NCBI GenBank assembly: GCA_964529175.1
Contig: CAZGVO010000004.1
Span: 62,001 to 126,000 of the forward strand
Direction of reading: 5' to 3'
Length of the DNA stretch: 64,000 nucleotides
From: JAAFJM01 sp964529175
Lineage (GTDB): Bacteria > Bacteroidota > Bacteroidia > UKL13-3
Shown: positions 9,806 through 18,925 of the stretch, one piece after another
How the letters are laid out: each line of letters begins with the position of its first letter
Numbering within the stretch: the first letter of the stretch is position 1
Position numbers and translations under genes: made by a program
Notes under the pieces: generated by a model
What the model was told of the DNA's origin: nothing
The model's input: the letters and a program-made list of their open reading frames with translations, nothing else
The model's database searches: none

Positions 9806-10591
9806 ATGATACTTAAATTTTCAACCATAGCTGTTGCTTGTAATCATGGCACAAATACCAACTCAATAGTAGAACTAAGTGCTGCTTTAGCTCGAAAATT
9901 TGAAGCTAAATTACATTTCTTAATTTATGATGATAAAGAATTTGAATATACTTCAAAATTGTTTGGTATTGATTTTGAAGTTGAAAATAGAAGTAATCCC
10001 ATAGCAAAAGATTTATCACACAGATTTTCAGAATTAGGTCCAGATTTATTAATTATTAGTAATAAGACTAAAGATAATAACGATGGTTTATTTTCAATTT
10101 CGGACACCTGCAAAGTAATTGAACATGCCGACAAGCCAGTTTTAACAATTCCTGGAAACTATGTTTATAAGAATTTTGATAAAATACTTATCCCAATTGA
10201 TACAAGTTTTGAAACAAGACAAAAGGGTCCGGCTACCATTGTAATGGCTCAAAAATTTAACTCGTATGTTTATATTTTAGGAGTAAGTACCGATAAAAGT
10301 AAAGATAGTGAAGTAGATGTAACCAATTACAGCAGACAAGTTAGTAATAAAATAGTTGAAAATGGAATTGATAACGAAATTGAAATGCGTCTAGGTGGAA
10401 ATATTTCTGAACAAACCTTGGCCTATGCAAAGGAAATTAATGCTGATTTGGTTATTATAATGACAGAACAAGAAATTAATTTTAAATCATTTTTTACTGG
10501 AAAATTTTCAGAGCAATTTATAAAAAATGCACACCTACCTGTATTAAGTGTAAACACTAAAGATTTGGTAGTTAGTGAAGCAAGATTATAA
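9806..10591 (+). CDS. Universal stress protein family, tandem UspA domains
   Basis: A 261-residue cytosolic protein made of two UspA-like alpha/beta domains (about residues 1-125 and 126-261). Each has an opening strand followed by a helix: FSTIAVACNHG and FDKILIPIDTSFETR. The usual ATP-binding glycine motif GxxGx9G(S/T) near the C-terminus is not recognisable, so this may be a non-ATP-binding member. Such proteins are induced in stress or growth arrest; the molecular role is generally unclear. A weak upstream match (TTTG, 20 bases, TACTTTG, one base short of consensus) lies around 9737-9770. Confidence 0.85.
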   Translation: MILKFSTIAVACNHGTNTNSIVELSAALARKFEAKLHFLIYDDKEFEYTSKLFGIDFEVENRSNPIAKDLSHRFSELGPDLLIISNKTKDNNDGLFSISDTCKVIEHADKPVLTIPGNYVYKNFDKILIPIDTSFETRQKGPATIVMAQKFNSYVYILGVSTDKSKDSEVDVTNYSRQVSNKIVENGIDNEIEMRLGGNISEQTLAYAKEINADLVIIMTEQEINFKSFFTGKFSEQFIKNAHLPVLSVNTKDLVVSEARL

Positions 10592-10610
10592 ATAAAAAAA
10601 GTATTCAAAA

Positions 10611-10646
10611 AAAAGCCACCATTTAATTAAAATGGTGGCTTTTTTT
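10611..10646. terminator. Bidirectional Rho-independent terminator
   Basis: Ten-base stem (gccaccattt at 10615-10624 with its complement at 10630-10639) flanked by A-run and T-run. It lies between the convergent universal stress gene and the TolC gene. Confidence 0.88.
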
Positions 10647-12102
10647 ATTTTTCCTCAGTAAACAAACTTTCTTGTTTTTCAAAATCATATAAGGTAGTTC
10701 TTCTTAATCTATAATAGCTTAACCAATATTCTTTTAAAGTTCTATAATATTCGTTTCTAGCCATGTCCTTTTCAGTTTGAGCTATATTCAAATTGGTATT
10801 ATCTATTTTACCAATAAAATACCTGTTTTTGGCCACTTCGTAACGCTTTTGAGCTATGGTATCGGCTTTAGCACTTATGAGTACACGCTGCTTTAATTGC
10901 TTGTATTGCATTACTAAAAAAATAACATCTTGCTCCAAGTTTAGGTAAGCCAATTGTAGCTGTGCGTCTTTGGCTTTAAACTGATATTTTGCTTCTTTAT
11001 AGTCGTTTCTAAATCTTCCCCAATTCATTAAAGGCAAATTCAAGCCAAAACTTATACGCTGCTGTTCTGCTGGGTTTTTATAACTATTTTCTAACTGACT
11101 GGCAGTTTGGCTTAGTCCATAAGTAGCATTTAACTCTGCATTGGGTAGTTGGTTCAATTTAGCTCTTCGTAAATTTCCTTCTATTTGTTTTTGTTCAATA
11201 TTTATTTGCACAAAATCGCTCCGGCTTTTAATGGCATTGCTCACAGCCTTTTCAATATCAGGTTCAAAAAAAGGCAAATTGGTTTCCGGCCTTAATTCTA
11301 ACTCTACATTTTTAGATAAACCTAAAATAATTCTCAATTGATTCATGCTCGAAGTATAGTTTAATTTGGCTTGATCAAAACTATTTTGAGCATTCATCAA
11401 TCGCAGTTCAGTTTGCAATAAATCATCCTCTCCTATTTTACCTAAATTATACCGGCCTTTAGCCATGCGCAAAAGCGTATCGTTTACATTTAAATTAAAC
11501 TCAGCTAACATTAATTCAGCTTCGGCATTAACTGCATCAAAATAGGTTTGTGTAATTTGTATAGATAAATCTTCTGACCTTTCGGCAAATAAACGCGAGT
11601 TTTGTTTATACCTTAATTTGGCTAATTGCCATTGAAATTTTAGTTCGTTAAACCTTAATAATGGCTGACTGATAGATACAATTAGTGGAGATGCTTGCCA
11701 AGTGGTAAATCCATTTTGCGATAATAAATCAAAACGAGTTAAAGCAGATGAAATAGAAATGACACCACCAGTTGCCATTAAATTTTGTTGTAATGAAATA
11801 CTTCCATATGATAATGCTTGGGTTCGCTCAACAAATTTTATGGTTCCATCAGGCTGATAAACTTGTCCTAAGCTTCTATCCAAACCAGGTGCGTTTAAAT
11901 AACCATTTATTAAAGGCAATCTATTTGCCGATGCTGATTTATAATTAACTTGAGCTGCATAAAACAAATTTAAATTAATACTAGCCTGTAAACTTTTATC
12001 CTTAGCCATTTGAACTGCCTCTAATAAACTTAGCTTTATTTGAGCATTTGTTACCAAAGGCAATAAAAACAACAAAGCAATTACAAACTTATTTTTCCTC
12101 AT
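10645..12102 (-). CDS. TolC family outer-membrane efflux protein
   Basis: Outer-membrane channel component of type I secretion or efflux systems. The 485-residue chain begins with a signal peptide (cleavage near TNAQ) and contains two OEP repeats rich in long amphipathic helices (for example LRYKQNSRLFAERSEDLSIQITQTYFDA and the later YEVAKNRYFIGKIDN). The C-terminus is charged. There is no adjacent adaptor or pump gene, unlike the second TolC-family gene at 50247-51590, so the partner is elsewhere. Upstream is a 257-bp divergent spacer shared with the TonB-like gene. Confidence 0.87.
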   Translation of the reverse strand: MRKNKFVIALLFLLPLVTNAQIKLSLLEAVQMAKDKSLQASINLNLFYAAQVNYKSASANRLPLINGYLNAPGLDRSLGQVYQPDGTIKFVERTQALSYGSISLQQNLMATGGVISISSALTRFDLLSQNGFTTWQASPLIVSISQPLLRFNELKFQWQLAKLRYKQNSRLFAERSEDLSIQITQTYFDAVNAEAELMLAEFNLNVNDTLLRMAKGRYNLGKIGEDDLLQTELRLMNAQNSFDQAKLNYTSSMNQLRIILGLSKNVELELRPETNLPFFEPDIEKAVSNAIKSRSDFVQINIEQKQIEGNLRRAKLNQLPNAELNATYGLSQTASQLENSYKNPAEQQRISFGLNLPLMNWGRFRNDYKEAKYQFKAKDAQLQLAYLNLEQDVIFLVMQYKQLKQRVLISAKADTIAQKRYEVAKNRYFIGKIDNTNLNIAQTEKDMARNEYYRTLKEYWLSYYRLRRTTLYDFEKQESLFTEEK

Positions 12103-12359
12103 ACTTTTAAAATAATTATTTATCTTACAAAATTTATAAACTCAAAAGTCTATAGATAATTTTTGTTCGATGAATTAATTGAGCTAGCAATAAACAATAT
12201 TTTTCATTTAATTTTAAATATATTTATTAAATTTACACTTAAAAGTATGTTATAAAATAAATACATTAAACATTTTTTTTGTTACTAATCAATAAAAACA
12301 TAACGAAATCGTTTATAAATTTGTTTAGATAAGTTTACATACATTTATTTACAAATAAA
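12103..12359. promoter_or_regulatory. Divergent AT-rich intergenic region, candidate -7 element
   Basis: This 257-bp spacer between the divergent TolC and TonB-like genes is very AT-rich and holds no RNA gene or repeat that I can see. A consensus -7 element TAAATTTG on the plus strand at 12316-12323 lies 36 bases before the TonB-like ATG, but there is no TTG at the proper -33 spacing, so the promoter call is weak. Confidence 0.35.
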
Positions 12360-13202
12360 ATGCAACAAAACCAAGCATACTATATTCAAAATCAGTCAAA
12401 TAACCATAATTGGGCTGGTTTAGCAGGAACCATATTTATTCATGGCGCCATATTTTTAGCATTGTACTTTTTTGTTTTGGTACCACCCAATCCACCTTGG
12501 GCTGATATTGGCCCTGCTATGTTACTTGGTCAAGAAAATATGGGAGGCGAAAGTAGTAGCCCGGTACAAAATCCACAACAAAACGAAACCTATACACCAT
12601 TAGAAAGCCAGGCAACTTCCGATGAACTTAGTCAAAGTACAGACGATGAGGTAGATGTGGTAGCTAAAGTAAACGATAAAAAAACAGATACCAAAAAGCC
12701 AGTAATTACACCACCAACAGAAAAACCTAAAGACATAGTTGAATTACCAAAAACTAATCCAAATGCATTATTTAAAAGAAAAAACAATGCCAACAATACC
12801 GCTGGAGGATATGGAAGTGGCACAGAACCTGGAAATGAAGGCAGACCTGACGGAACTCCAGATGGGGTGCCAGGTGGAGATGGGCTTGGTGGTGATGGAG
12901 AGGGACCTGGAGGTAAGCCAGATGGTGGTGGATTTATTATTAGTTTAAAAGGTCGCAGAGTTGCAAAAAAACCTATTATATCAACCAACTCAAACGATGT
13001 AGGAATAGTAGTAGTTAATATTACCGTAGATAGGCAAGGAAATGTAATAAAAGCAGAACCAGGAGCACGTGGAACTACTACCTTAAACTTGGATAAACTA
13101 AAGGTAGCCAAACAAGCAGCTTTGGATACCAAATTTTCGGCAAAACCTGATGGTCCAGCTGAGCAATTTGGAACTATGACTGTTAGTTTTACATTTGATT
13201 AA
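12360..13202 (+). CDS. TonB-like energy transducer family protein
   Basis: A 280-residue protein with one N-terminal membrane segment (about residues 18-42), a long Pro/Thr/Glu/Lys-rich periplasmic spacer, a Gly/Asp-rich stretch (about 145-190), and a C-terminal TonB-type domain (VGIVVVNITVDRQGNV, then AALDTKFS). TonB proteins transmit proton-motive force from ExbBD to outer-membrane receptors. No exbB or exbD neighbour is present, and the short C-terminal domain resembles the stand-alone TonB-like proteins of Bacteroidota, so coupling to ExbBD is inferred. Confidence 0.8.
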   Translation: MQQNQAYYIQNQSNNHNWAGLAGTIFIHGAIFLALYFFVLVPPNPPWADIGPAMLLGQENMGGESSSPVQNPQQNETYTPLESQATSDELSQSTDDEVDVVAKVNDKKTDTKKPVITPPTEKPKDIVELPKTNPNALFKRKNNANNTAGGYGSGTEPGNEGRPDGTPDGVPGGDGLGGDGEGPGGKPDGGGFIISLKGRRVAKKPIISTNSNDVGIVVVNITVDRQGNVIKAEPGARGTTTLNLDKLKVAKQAALDTKFSAKPDGPAEQFGTMTVSFTFD

Positions 13203-13220
13203 ACAAGATATTTAAACAAA

Positions 13221-13257
13221 AAAAGGCGTTGAATTTAAAAATTCAACGCCTTTTTTT
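13221..13257. terminator. Bidirectional Rho-independent terminator
   Basis: Eleven-base stem (ggcgttgaatt at 13225-13235 with its complement at 13240-13250) between an A-run and a T-run. It separates the convergent TonB-like gene and the micro-protein gene. Confidence 0.88.
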
Positions 13258-13274
13258 GTTAGATGTAATAGCTT

Positions 13275-13487
13275 TTATTTTTTAAATTTTTTATATCCAT
13301 AAGCAGCTCCAGCAACTGCCAATAAAGCAATTCCGCCATCTACTGGCACATCTTGAGGTTCATCATCAAATCCTCCTCCACCACTTCCTGGTTGAGCATT
13401 AGCTGCAAAACTTACTGCTACTACTATGGCTACTGCCATGATTAATTTTGATATATTCATGCTTTTAGCTTGATTAAAGATTTTCAT
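13275..13487 (-). CDS. PID-CTERM-like small exported protein
   Basis: A 70-residue protein: signal peptide (probably from the ATG at 13460, MNISKLIMAV, cleaved near ANAQ), a Gly/Asp/Glu segment (GSGGGGFDDEPQDV), then PVDGGIALL, a hydrophobic stretch and a basic tail (YKKFKK). The tripartite C-terminus (short Pro-Val/Ile-Asp-Gly-Gly motif, one transmembrane helix, positive end) resembles what is annotated in Bacteroidota as a PID-CTERM protein-sorting domain, a putative exosortase-like signal. After processing only about 40 residues would remain. It lies 76 bases downstream of the T9SS cargo gene on the same strand, separated by a palindromic repeat. Confidence 0.72.
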   Translation of the reverse strand: MKIFNQAKSMNISKLIMAVAIVVAVSFAANAQPGSGGGGFDDEPQDVPVDGGIALLAVAGAAYGYKKFKK

Positions 13488-13514
13488 TTTTTTGATTAGT
13501 TAATGGTTATTGGG

Positions 13515-13553
13515 CCATAGACCATGGTTTTCATTCTATGGTCCATGGTCTAT
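13515..13553. repeat. Palindromic stuttering intergenic repeat
   Basis: An 11-bp inverted repeat (atagaccatgg at 13517-13527, complement at 13543-13553). The word ccatag/ctatgg and its neighbours recur throughout the element, giving a stuttering composition of about 50 bases. There is no T-tract, so it is not a typical terminator. It separates the T9SS cargo gene from the micro-protein gene. Confidence 0.7.
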
Positions 13554-13563
13554 TTACTATGAT

Positions 13564-16224
13564 CTATTTTACAAATTTTACTGTTTTATTAAATCCGTTT
13601 TGGTTGCTTACCTTTACAAAGTAAACACCATTACTTAAACTTTCAATATTTAACTGAGCATTGCTACTAGCCATATTGGTTTTAAATACTTCTATTCCTG
13701 AAATATTATAAACCACTACTTCAGAGTTTTTAAAATTAGCATTGCTAATATTTATATTCAACACATCAGTGGCAGGGTTAGGATAAACAGAAAGGTTGGT
13801 AGAAGATAATTTCAATAACTCCTCACTTGTCTTGGTGGAAGTTTTGGCAACAAAAATTATTTCAAAACGATTATCACCTTTTGAATTTGGATCTGTAGTA
13901 ATATCAAAACTTACATTAGAATTATCATTTATTTCTATCACATTATTTAAAAACTTATCTTTTAATAAAATACGCTCTGTTAAATTAAAGTTCTCAATAC
14001 CTTTAAAACTAAAAGTATAAGTACCAACCTCATCTCCCCAAGCACTGATCTGTATTACTTTATCTTCAGTTAACTTATTATTTAAATAATTTACAGATAC
14101 ATACGTATCTGTATTAAAATAACTTGATACGTTTACGGTTGAGTTATAAAATTTTCTTACATCATCATTTTCACTAAATTCATTATTTTTCCCTTCCATA
14201 AAACGAATTACCGCTTCGTCTTTATTAATTTCATTTTTTATTAAAGAAATACGTAATGTATTTTCTTCTACATTAGTTTTAAAAATAGCAGCTCCAGCAT
14301 TTGTAGTCTTAACGGCTTCTGTGCATGATAATGCAGGAGAAGATGCATTGGTTCTTACAAAAAATGCTTGTCCAGAAGAAATATAGCGAGTTACCCCATT
14401 GGTTGGAGTAGTTCCATCAAAATTACCATATGAGTTAGTACTAGGATTATAAATATAAATGGTTCCTGTCAAATTTGTTTTTGTCCATCCTGATGAAGCA
14501 TTCCAATCAATTGTTGAAGGATAAGGATTTCCGACTAAATTCCAACCATCATCACTTGTTGAACCGTTATATGTAACAGGTAATGTTTGAGAACCAGCAT
14601 TAATGCTTCCAACAGAGGTTATTGTAACAGCAGATTGAGTGGTAATAGAATTGTCTAACACACCTGCATTACTTCTATCTCCTCTAACAAAAACTCTATA
14701 TCCTTTTCCTGCAACTAAAGTTGTTCCACCACTTGTAATAGACTCCCAACGAGTATTTAAGCCACCCGAGTTCAAGTTTTCGGTATAAGCAAACATTGAA
14801 GGTGCACCAGATAAAGTCCAATCTAATCCATTAGTTTTTACATTATTTACACCTACAGAGCTAAACTCAGAACTAGTACCACCTCCAGTAATAAATATTT
14901 CGCCTCTCCAATCAGCTACTGTTGTTGAAACTGGTGATGATAAAAATCTATACCTTTTGTTGCTCAATGCAGGTACATATCTTTCTACTGTAACACTGCC
15001 AGAAACAGCCCCTGCAGAATTACCAATATAACCATCTCCAGATACAGATGATTTAATGATTAAATTATTATTTGTTGTTAAAGTATTTCCGCTTGAAATC
15101 GTTATTCCAGATAATGGATTAATTGTCATACTACCAGAAGCATTAATTGTTCTACTTGCTGTAATTATTAATGTAGTTCCATTTGACAACGATATAGTTA
15201 TAGGACCATTGGTAGAAGGCCATTCATTTCCAAAAGTGTAAGCACTACCGCTGTTATAAATTAATGTCGAATTTGTTTGATTATAAGTTATTGAACCACC
15301 ATTTTGAGTTGATGTATAACCATTTCCATTAATAAGACAAATAGCACCACTATTATATTGTAAAATATCTGCTCCACTAACTATTATACCCCCATATAAG
15401 TTTGCTGTGCCATCAATTTGAACTGTTACCAATGATGAATTATTTTCGATAATAATTTGATCATTTACATTATTAGCATTATTAGTTATATCGTATAAAG
15501 TTGTATTTCCAGTAATATAAATATCATAGGCTTCTCTGTGTTCAAAAGATATACGTGAAAACGGATTAGTTGTATTTGAATTACTTGTATTTGAAACAGT
15601 ATAGTAATAATTAATTTTTGGTGTAGAATTAAATCCAGAGGGATTATTTCCAGGGGTTTGATTAAAAATAAATCCAGGAGTAGCACGAGAATTAGCAAAT
15701 CCAAACCAATTAAAAAAAGTTGGTCTGCCACTTAATCCCATACTAGTCCATGATAACCTTATTTCTCTATCTGCGGAAGTATTATTTGATCTGTCTGATG
15801 TTGTAATAACTGTAGGTGTAGACCAACCGCCAGCGCCATTATCTGTTCTATATTCAGCATATTGACTTTCCCAGTAAATCATGTAATCAGCTCTAAAAGG
15901 AAGTGTAGGTGTGATGCCCCAGTTGGTTTGCCCAACAAGACTTCCGTTAGAATTTGAACCACCAGAAACTGGAACTTGTGGATCAACATCAATGTTGAAA
16001 ATTGCCGGTTCTGTTGCTCCACCGCCTGAATACCTTACATAAAGATAATTTTCATCCCATGCTAGAGACCAAGCGCCACTTGTTGAATAACCAACATCTG
16101 CAGTTCCGTCAATAGTTGGAGGAGAAGATAAATACTGAGCTTTCCCAACTAACACTAAAAAACTTAAAATAATAGCAAGACCAACATTTAGCCTTCTTTT
16201 TTTACTTAGTATATTTTTATCCAT
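13564..16224 (-). CDS. Large secreted protein with type IX secretion (Por) sorting domain
   Basis: An 886-residue extracellular protein. A signal peptide ends near GKAQ (about residue 29). The first domain (about 33-230) opens with PTIDGTADVGYS and alternates Trp-rich strands, resembling CBM9/DOMON-like folds. A Ser/Thr/Asn-rich beta-helix-like middle follows (about 240-420, many NN and SGN steps). A module containing WNLVGNPYPSTIDW (about 560-640), often seen in Bacteroidota surface proteins, comes next. The last 80 residues form a type A T9SS sorting domain (SVYPNPATDVLNI to GVYFVKV). It should be exported by T9SS and attached or released at the surface. The ligand is unknown. Confidence 0.88.
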   Translation of the reverse strand: MDKNILSKKRRLNVGLAIILSFLVLVGKAQYLSSPPTIDGTADVGYSTSGAWSLAWDENYLYVRYSGGGATEPAIFNIDVDPQVPVSGGSNSNGSLVGQTNWGITPTLPFRADYMIYWESQYAEYRTDNGAGGWSTPTVITTSDRSNNTSADREIRLSWTSMGLSGRPTFFNWFGFANSRATPGFIFNQTPGNNPSGFNSTPKINYYYTVSNTSNSNTTNPFSRISFEHREAYDIYITGNTTLYDITNNANNVNDQIIIENNSSLVTVQIDGTANLYGGIIVSGADILQYNSGAICLINGNGYTSTQNGGSITYNQTNSTLIYNSGSAYTFGNEWPSTNGPITISLSNGTTLIITASRTINASGSMTINPLSGITISSGNTLTTNNNLIIKSSVSGDGYIGNSAGAVSGSVTVERYVPALSNKRYRFLSSPVSTTVADWRGEIFITGGGTSSEFSSVGVNNVKTNGLDWTLSGAPSMFAYTENLNSGGLNTRWESITSGGTTLVAGKGYRVFVRGDRSNAGVLDNSITTQSAVTITSVGSINAGSQTLPVTYNGSTSDDGWNLVGNPYPSTIDWNASSGWTKTNLTGTIYIYNPSTNSYGNFDGTTPTNGVTRYISSGQAFFVRTNASSPALSCTEAVKTTNAGAAIFKTNVEENTLRISLIKNEINKDEAVIRFMEGKNNEFSENDDVRKFYNSTVNVSSYFNTDTYVSVNYLNNKLTEDKVIQISAWGDEVGTYTFSFKGIENFNLTERILLKDKFLNNVIEINDNSNVSFDITTDPNSKGDNRFEIIFVAKTSTKTSEELLKLSSTNLSVYPNPATDVLNINISNANFKNSEVVVYNISGIEVFKTNMASSNAQLNIESLSNGVYFVKVSNQNGFNKTVKFVK

Positions 16225-16377
16225 AATATTTTTATTAATACAATTTTATCTATCTATTTTCAATTTTCCAACTATTTTATTTAAATAGCTGTTATTTTAT
16301 TTCAGTATAAAATACATTTTAATGTAACTGATTTTTAGAATTTTAAGCACATATACGTTTAAGCACAGAATATGGTT

Positions 16378-17844
16378 TTAAAGCAATTGATTTTTCAACG
16401 TTTTTTCATATTTGTTTTTTTGTTCTTCGGCCGATTTTGTTAAATTAACTATAGGTTTATAATAATGTTCACTCAGTTTAAAACCATACTGATTTTGCTC
16501 TTCAACCGAAAGTTTATATGGAAATAAAGCTTTGGAATTGGGTAAGTTTTTTATCCCGCTCAGCCAATGTTTTACATATTTACCCTTTGGGTCGTAATCC
16601 AAACTTTGTTTTTCAATATTGAAGTATCGAAACTGCCTTGCATCATTGCCTACTCCTGCTTGGTAAGCCCAATTTCCATAATTGCTAGCAGCATCGTAAT
16701 CAATTAATAAGCTTTCGAACCATTTGGCCCCCCAAAGCCAATTTATTCCTAAATTTTTAGTTAAAAAACTAGTAACATTTTGCCTTCCCCTATTACTCAT
16801 AAAACCAGTTTGTAGTAATTCTTGCATATTGGCATCAATTAATGGAAAGCCAGTTTGTCCTAATTTCCATTTTTCAAAGTCAGTTTTATGATTGTTCCAG
16901 GGTATTTGTAAGTCGTTTAAACCTGTTAATTTAAAAATTTTATTACCATGTTTTACAGCTATAAATTGGAAATAATCACGCCACAACAATTCAAAAAACA
17001 ACCAATAAGTGGAATCGTTGGCTTCAATTTTGTTTTCAAATAATTTTATTTGATGGTAAATATACCTAGGACTAATGCATCCCAAAGCCAACCAAGCAGA
17101 AAATTTACTACTATAGTTAGCACCTAACATTTCATTTCGTGTAATTTTGTAAGTAGCTAAACTTTTGGTTTCAAAAAAATAGTGGTTCAATCTTTTAAGT
17201 GCTTCGGTTTCTCCACCTTTGAAATGAATAGCTGCTTTATTGCTTATATTCACGGTGGACAATCCTAACTCCTCAATAGTTGGTATTTGCGTTTTATTTT
17301 CAAAAACAAATTTATTCGAAATTATTGAATTAGTAAACAGCTCATTTACTTCGCTTTGTGCTTCTACTCTTTTTCTGAAATTGGTAAAAAGTTCAGGCAA
17401 TTGATTTATGGCAAATGGAATATCATTGATATGAATAAGTGTTTTACCCCAAATACTTTTTGACTTAATGGAAGGATGTAATGCTTTTAACAAATTCTTT
17501 TCAACTTGAATTTCTTCATCAGTATTTTCCTGCTGATAGTGGATTTCTGTTATATTAAACTCATTACAAATATTGGTAATTATATCAACAGAATTACCTT
17601 TATAAACAAGCAACTCAATTCCAATATTTTTGAGATTTTCTTTTAAGTTTTGAACTGATTCAATAAGAAATTGAGCTCTAAAGCTTCCAGTTTTTGGAAA
17701 ACCTAAATGAGTGTTTTTGTATTGATTTTCGTCAAATACATAAATAGCCAACACTGGCTTTTGTGTATTGACGGCATTGAATAATGCTTCATTATCGTGC
17801 AAACGCAAATCATTTCTAAACCATACCAATACATTATTTTCCAT
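16378..17844 (-). CDS. cry: DASH-type cryptochrome/photolyase
   Basis: Flavoprotein of the photolyase/cryptochrome superfamily; DASH members repair cyclobutane pyrimidine dimers mainly in single-stranded DNA and may sense light. The 488-residue chain has the N-terminal antenna (photolyase) domain (about 1-170, VLVWFRNDLRLHDNEAL) and the C-terminal FAD-binding helical domain, with WLALGCISPRYIY, MQELLQTGFMSNRGRQ and NWAYQAGVGNDAR followed by RYFNIEKQS. The YDPKGKYVKHW segment and overall spacing suit DASH rather than class I photolyase. It is flanked by its own 5' gap and has no obvious operon partner. Confidence 0.9.
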   Translation of the reverse strand: MENNVLVWFRNDLRLHDNEALFNAVNTQKPVLAIYVFDENQYKNTHLGFPKTGSFRAQFLIESVQNLKENLKNIGIELLVYKGNSVDIITNICNEFNITEIHYQQENTDEEIQVEKNLLKALHPSIKSKSIWGKTLIHINDIPFAINQLPELFTNFRKRVEAQSEVNELFTNSIISNKFVFENKTQIPTIEELGLSTVNISNKAAIHFKGGETEALKRLNHYFFETKSLATYKITRNEMLGANYSSKFSAWLALGCISPRYIYHQIKLFENKIEANDSTYWLFFELLWRDYFQFIAVKHGNKIFKLTGLNDLQIPWNNHKTDFEKWKLGQTGFPLIDANMQELLQTGFMSNRGRQNVTSFLTKNLGINWLWGAKWFESLLIDYDAASNYGNWAYQAGVGNDARQFRYFNIEKQSLDYDPKGKYVKHWLSGIKNLPNSKALFPYKLSVEEQNQYGFKLSEHYYKPIVNLTKSAEEQKNKYEKTLKNQLL

Positions 17845-17883
17845 GTAAATAAATACAAGAAAAACATTGAAAATGTTTTTAAC

Positions 17884-17923
17884 AAAAAAGCCAATAATTC
17901 AAATTTTTTGAATTATTGGCTTT
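17884..17923 (-). terminator. Rho-independent terminator of clpP
   Basis: Fourteen-base perfect stem (gccaataattcaaa at 17890-17903, complement at 17907-17920). Read on the minus strand, a T-tract follows (complement of the A-run at 17884-17889). It lies about 100 bases downstream of the clpP stop and upstream of cry. Confidence 0.8.
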
Positions 17924-18020
17924 TCGCTTTATAATGATTTCGTCAGTAGTTAGTGTTTTTACCACTTCACTTTTTCATTTGGTAAGAAAACCAAACAGAA
18001 GACATTTCAAAAATCACAAT

Positions 18021-18719
18021 TTACTTTGTTTCTTCTTTTTTAGGTTTAATTAATACATCATCAAGCATACCATAAGCTTTTGCTTCTTCTGCTATCATCC
18101 AATAATCACGGTCGCTATCAGCTTCAACCTTTTCAAATGGCTGACCGCTGTGGTGTGAAATGATATCGTACAATTCTTTTTTCAATTTTTGAATTTCGCG
18201 AGCTGTAATTTCAATATCACTAGCTTGTCCTTGTGCGCCACCCAATGGTTGGTGAATCATAATACGCGCATGACGCAAAGCAGTACGTTTACCTTTTGCA
18301 CCAGCACATTGCAATACAGCACCCATTGAGGCAGCTAAACCTGTACAAATAGTTGCTACATCAGGTTGAATCCATTGCATGGTATCATAAATTCCTAAAC
18401 CTGCGTAAACAGAACCACCTGGACTATTGATATACATTTGAATATCTCTTCTTGCATCCATCGATTCTAAGAACAACAATTGTGCTTGAACAATATTGGC
18501 TATATAATCGTCAATAGCTGTTCCTAAAAATAAAATTCTGTCGGCCATTAAACGCGAGAAAACATCAATTTCTCTAAAGTTCATAGGGCGTTCTTCAATT
18601 ACAGTTCTAGTCATGTTTTGCATACCATGCGGAATACTTTCCATGTAAGCATCTACTTTTAAACTGCTAATGCCTTGGTGTTTTATGGCATATTTTCTAA
18701 ATTCTTTTCCTACATCCAT
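18021..18719 (-). CDS. clpP: ATP-dependent Clp protease proteolytic subunit
   Basis: Serine peptidase that forms the tetradecameric chamber of ClpXP/ClpAP, degrading unfolded or tagged cytosolic proteins. The 232-residue length is normal. The catalytic triad is visible: Ser131 in GLAASMGAVL, His156 in ARIMIHQPLGG, and Asp205 in the DSDRDYWM segment. The INSPGGSVYAG motif (residues 97-107) forms the substrate strand. The N-terminal extension of about 30 residues before MTRTVIEE is longer than in E. coli and may be a propeptide. No clpX or tig is next to it. It has a consensus promoter and its own terminator. Confidence 0.96.
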   Translation of the reverse strand: MDVGKEFRKYAIKHQGISSLKVDAYMESIPHGMQNMTRTVIEERPMNFREIDVFSRLMADRILFLGTAIDDYIANIVQAQLLFLESMDARRDIQMYINSPGGSVYAGLGIYDTMQWIQPDVATICTGLAASMGAVLQCAGAKGKRTALRHARIMIHQPLGGAQGQASDIEITAREIQKLKKELYDIISHHSGQPFEKVEADSDRDYWMIAEEAKAYGMLDDVLIKPKKEETK

Positions 18720-18747
18720 GTGTTATAATTTAATTTTTGTTTTTGGT

Positions 18748-18777
18748 CAAATATATATTGATGTTTAATATTGTCAA
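18748..18777 (-). promoter_or_regulatory. Bacteroidota-type promoter of clpP
   Basis: Minus strand: TTG (18777-18775), 19-base spacer, TATATTTG (18755-18748). This is an exact match to the Bacteroidota primary-sigma consensus, with the -7 element 28 bases before the clpP ATG. Confidence 0.75.
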
Positions 18778-18925
18778 GCAAAGTGCCATTTATTTTTGCT
18801 GACAAAAAGGCTAATCCTGATGTGAATTAAATCTTTAAAGTGTATTTTATACAAATTGTTTTTATAAGTGGAAAAAAACAAAATATTAATGCGGCTAAAT
18901 TGATGATAAGTTATAAAATTGCGGT

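Noticed and set aside
12632..13132. 166-codon antisense frame over the TonB-like gene
   Set aside because: Its Pro-rich product is the complement of the Gly-rich spacer of the TonB-like protein.
16225..16377. Possible RNA gene in the AT-rich gap between the T9SS cargo and cry
   Set aside because: No tRNA-like arms, GC-rich hairpins or consensus promoter could be found.
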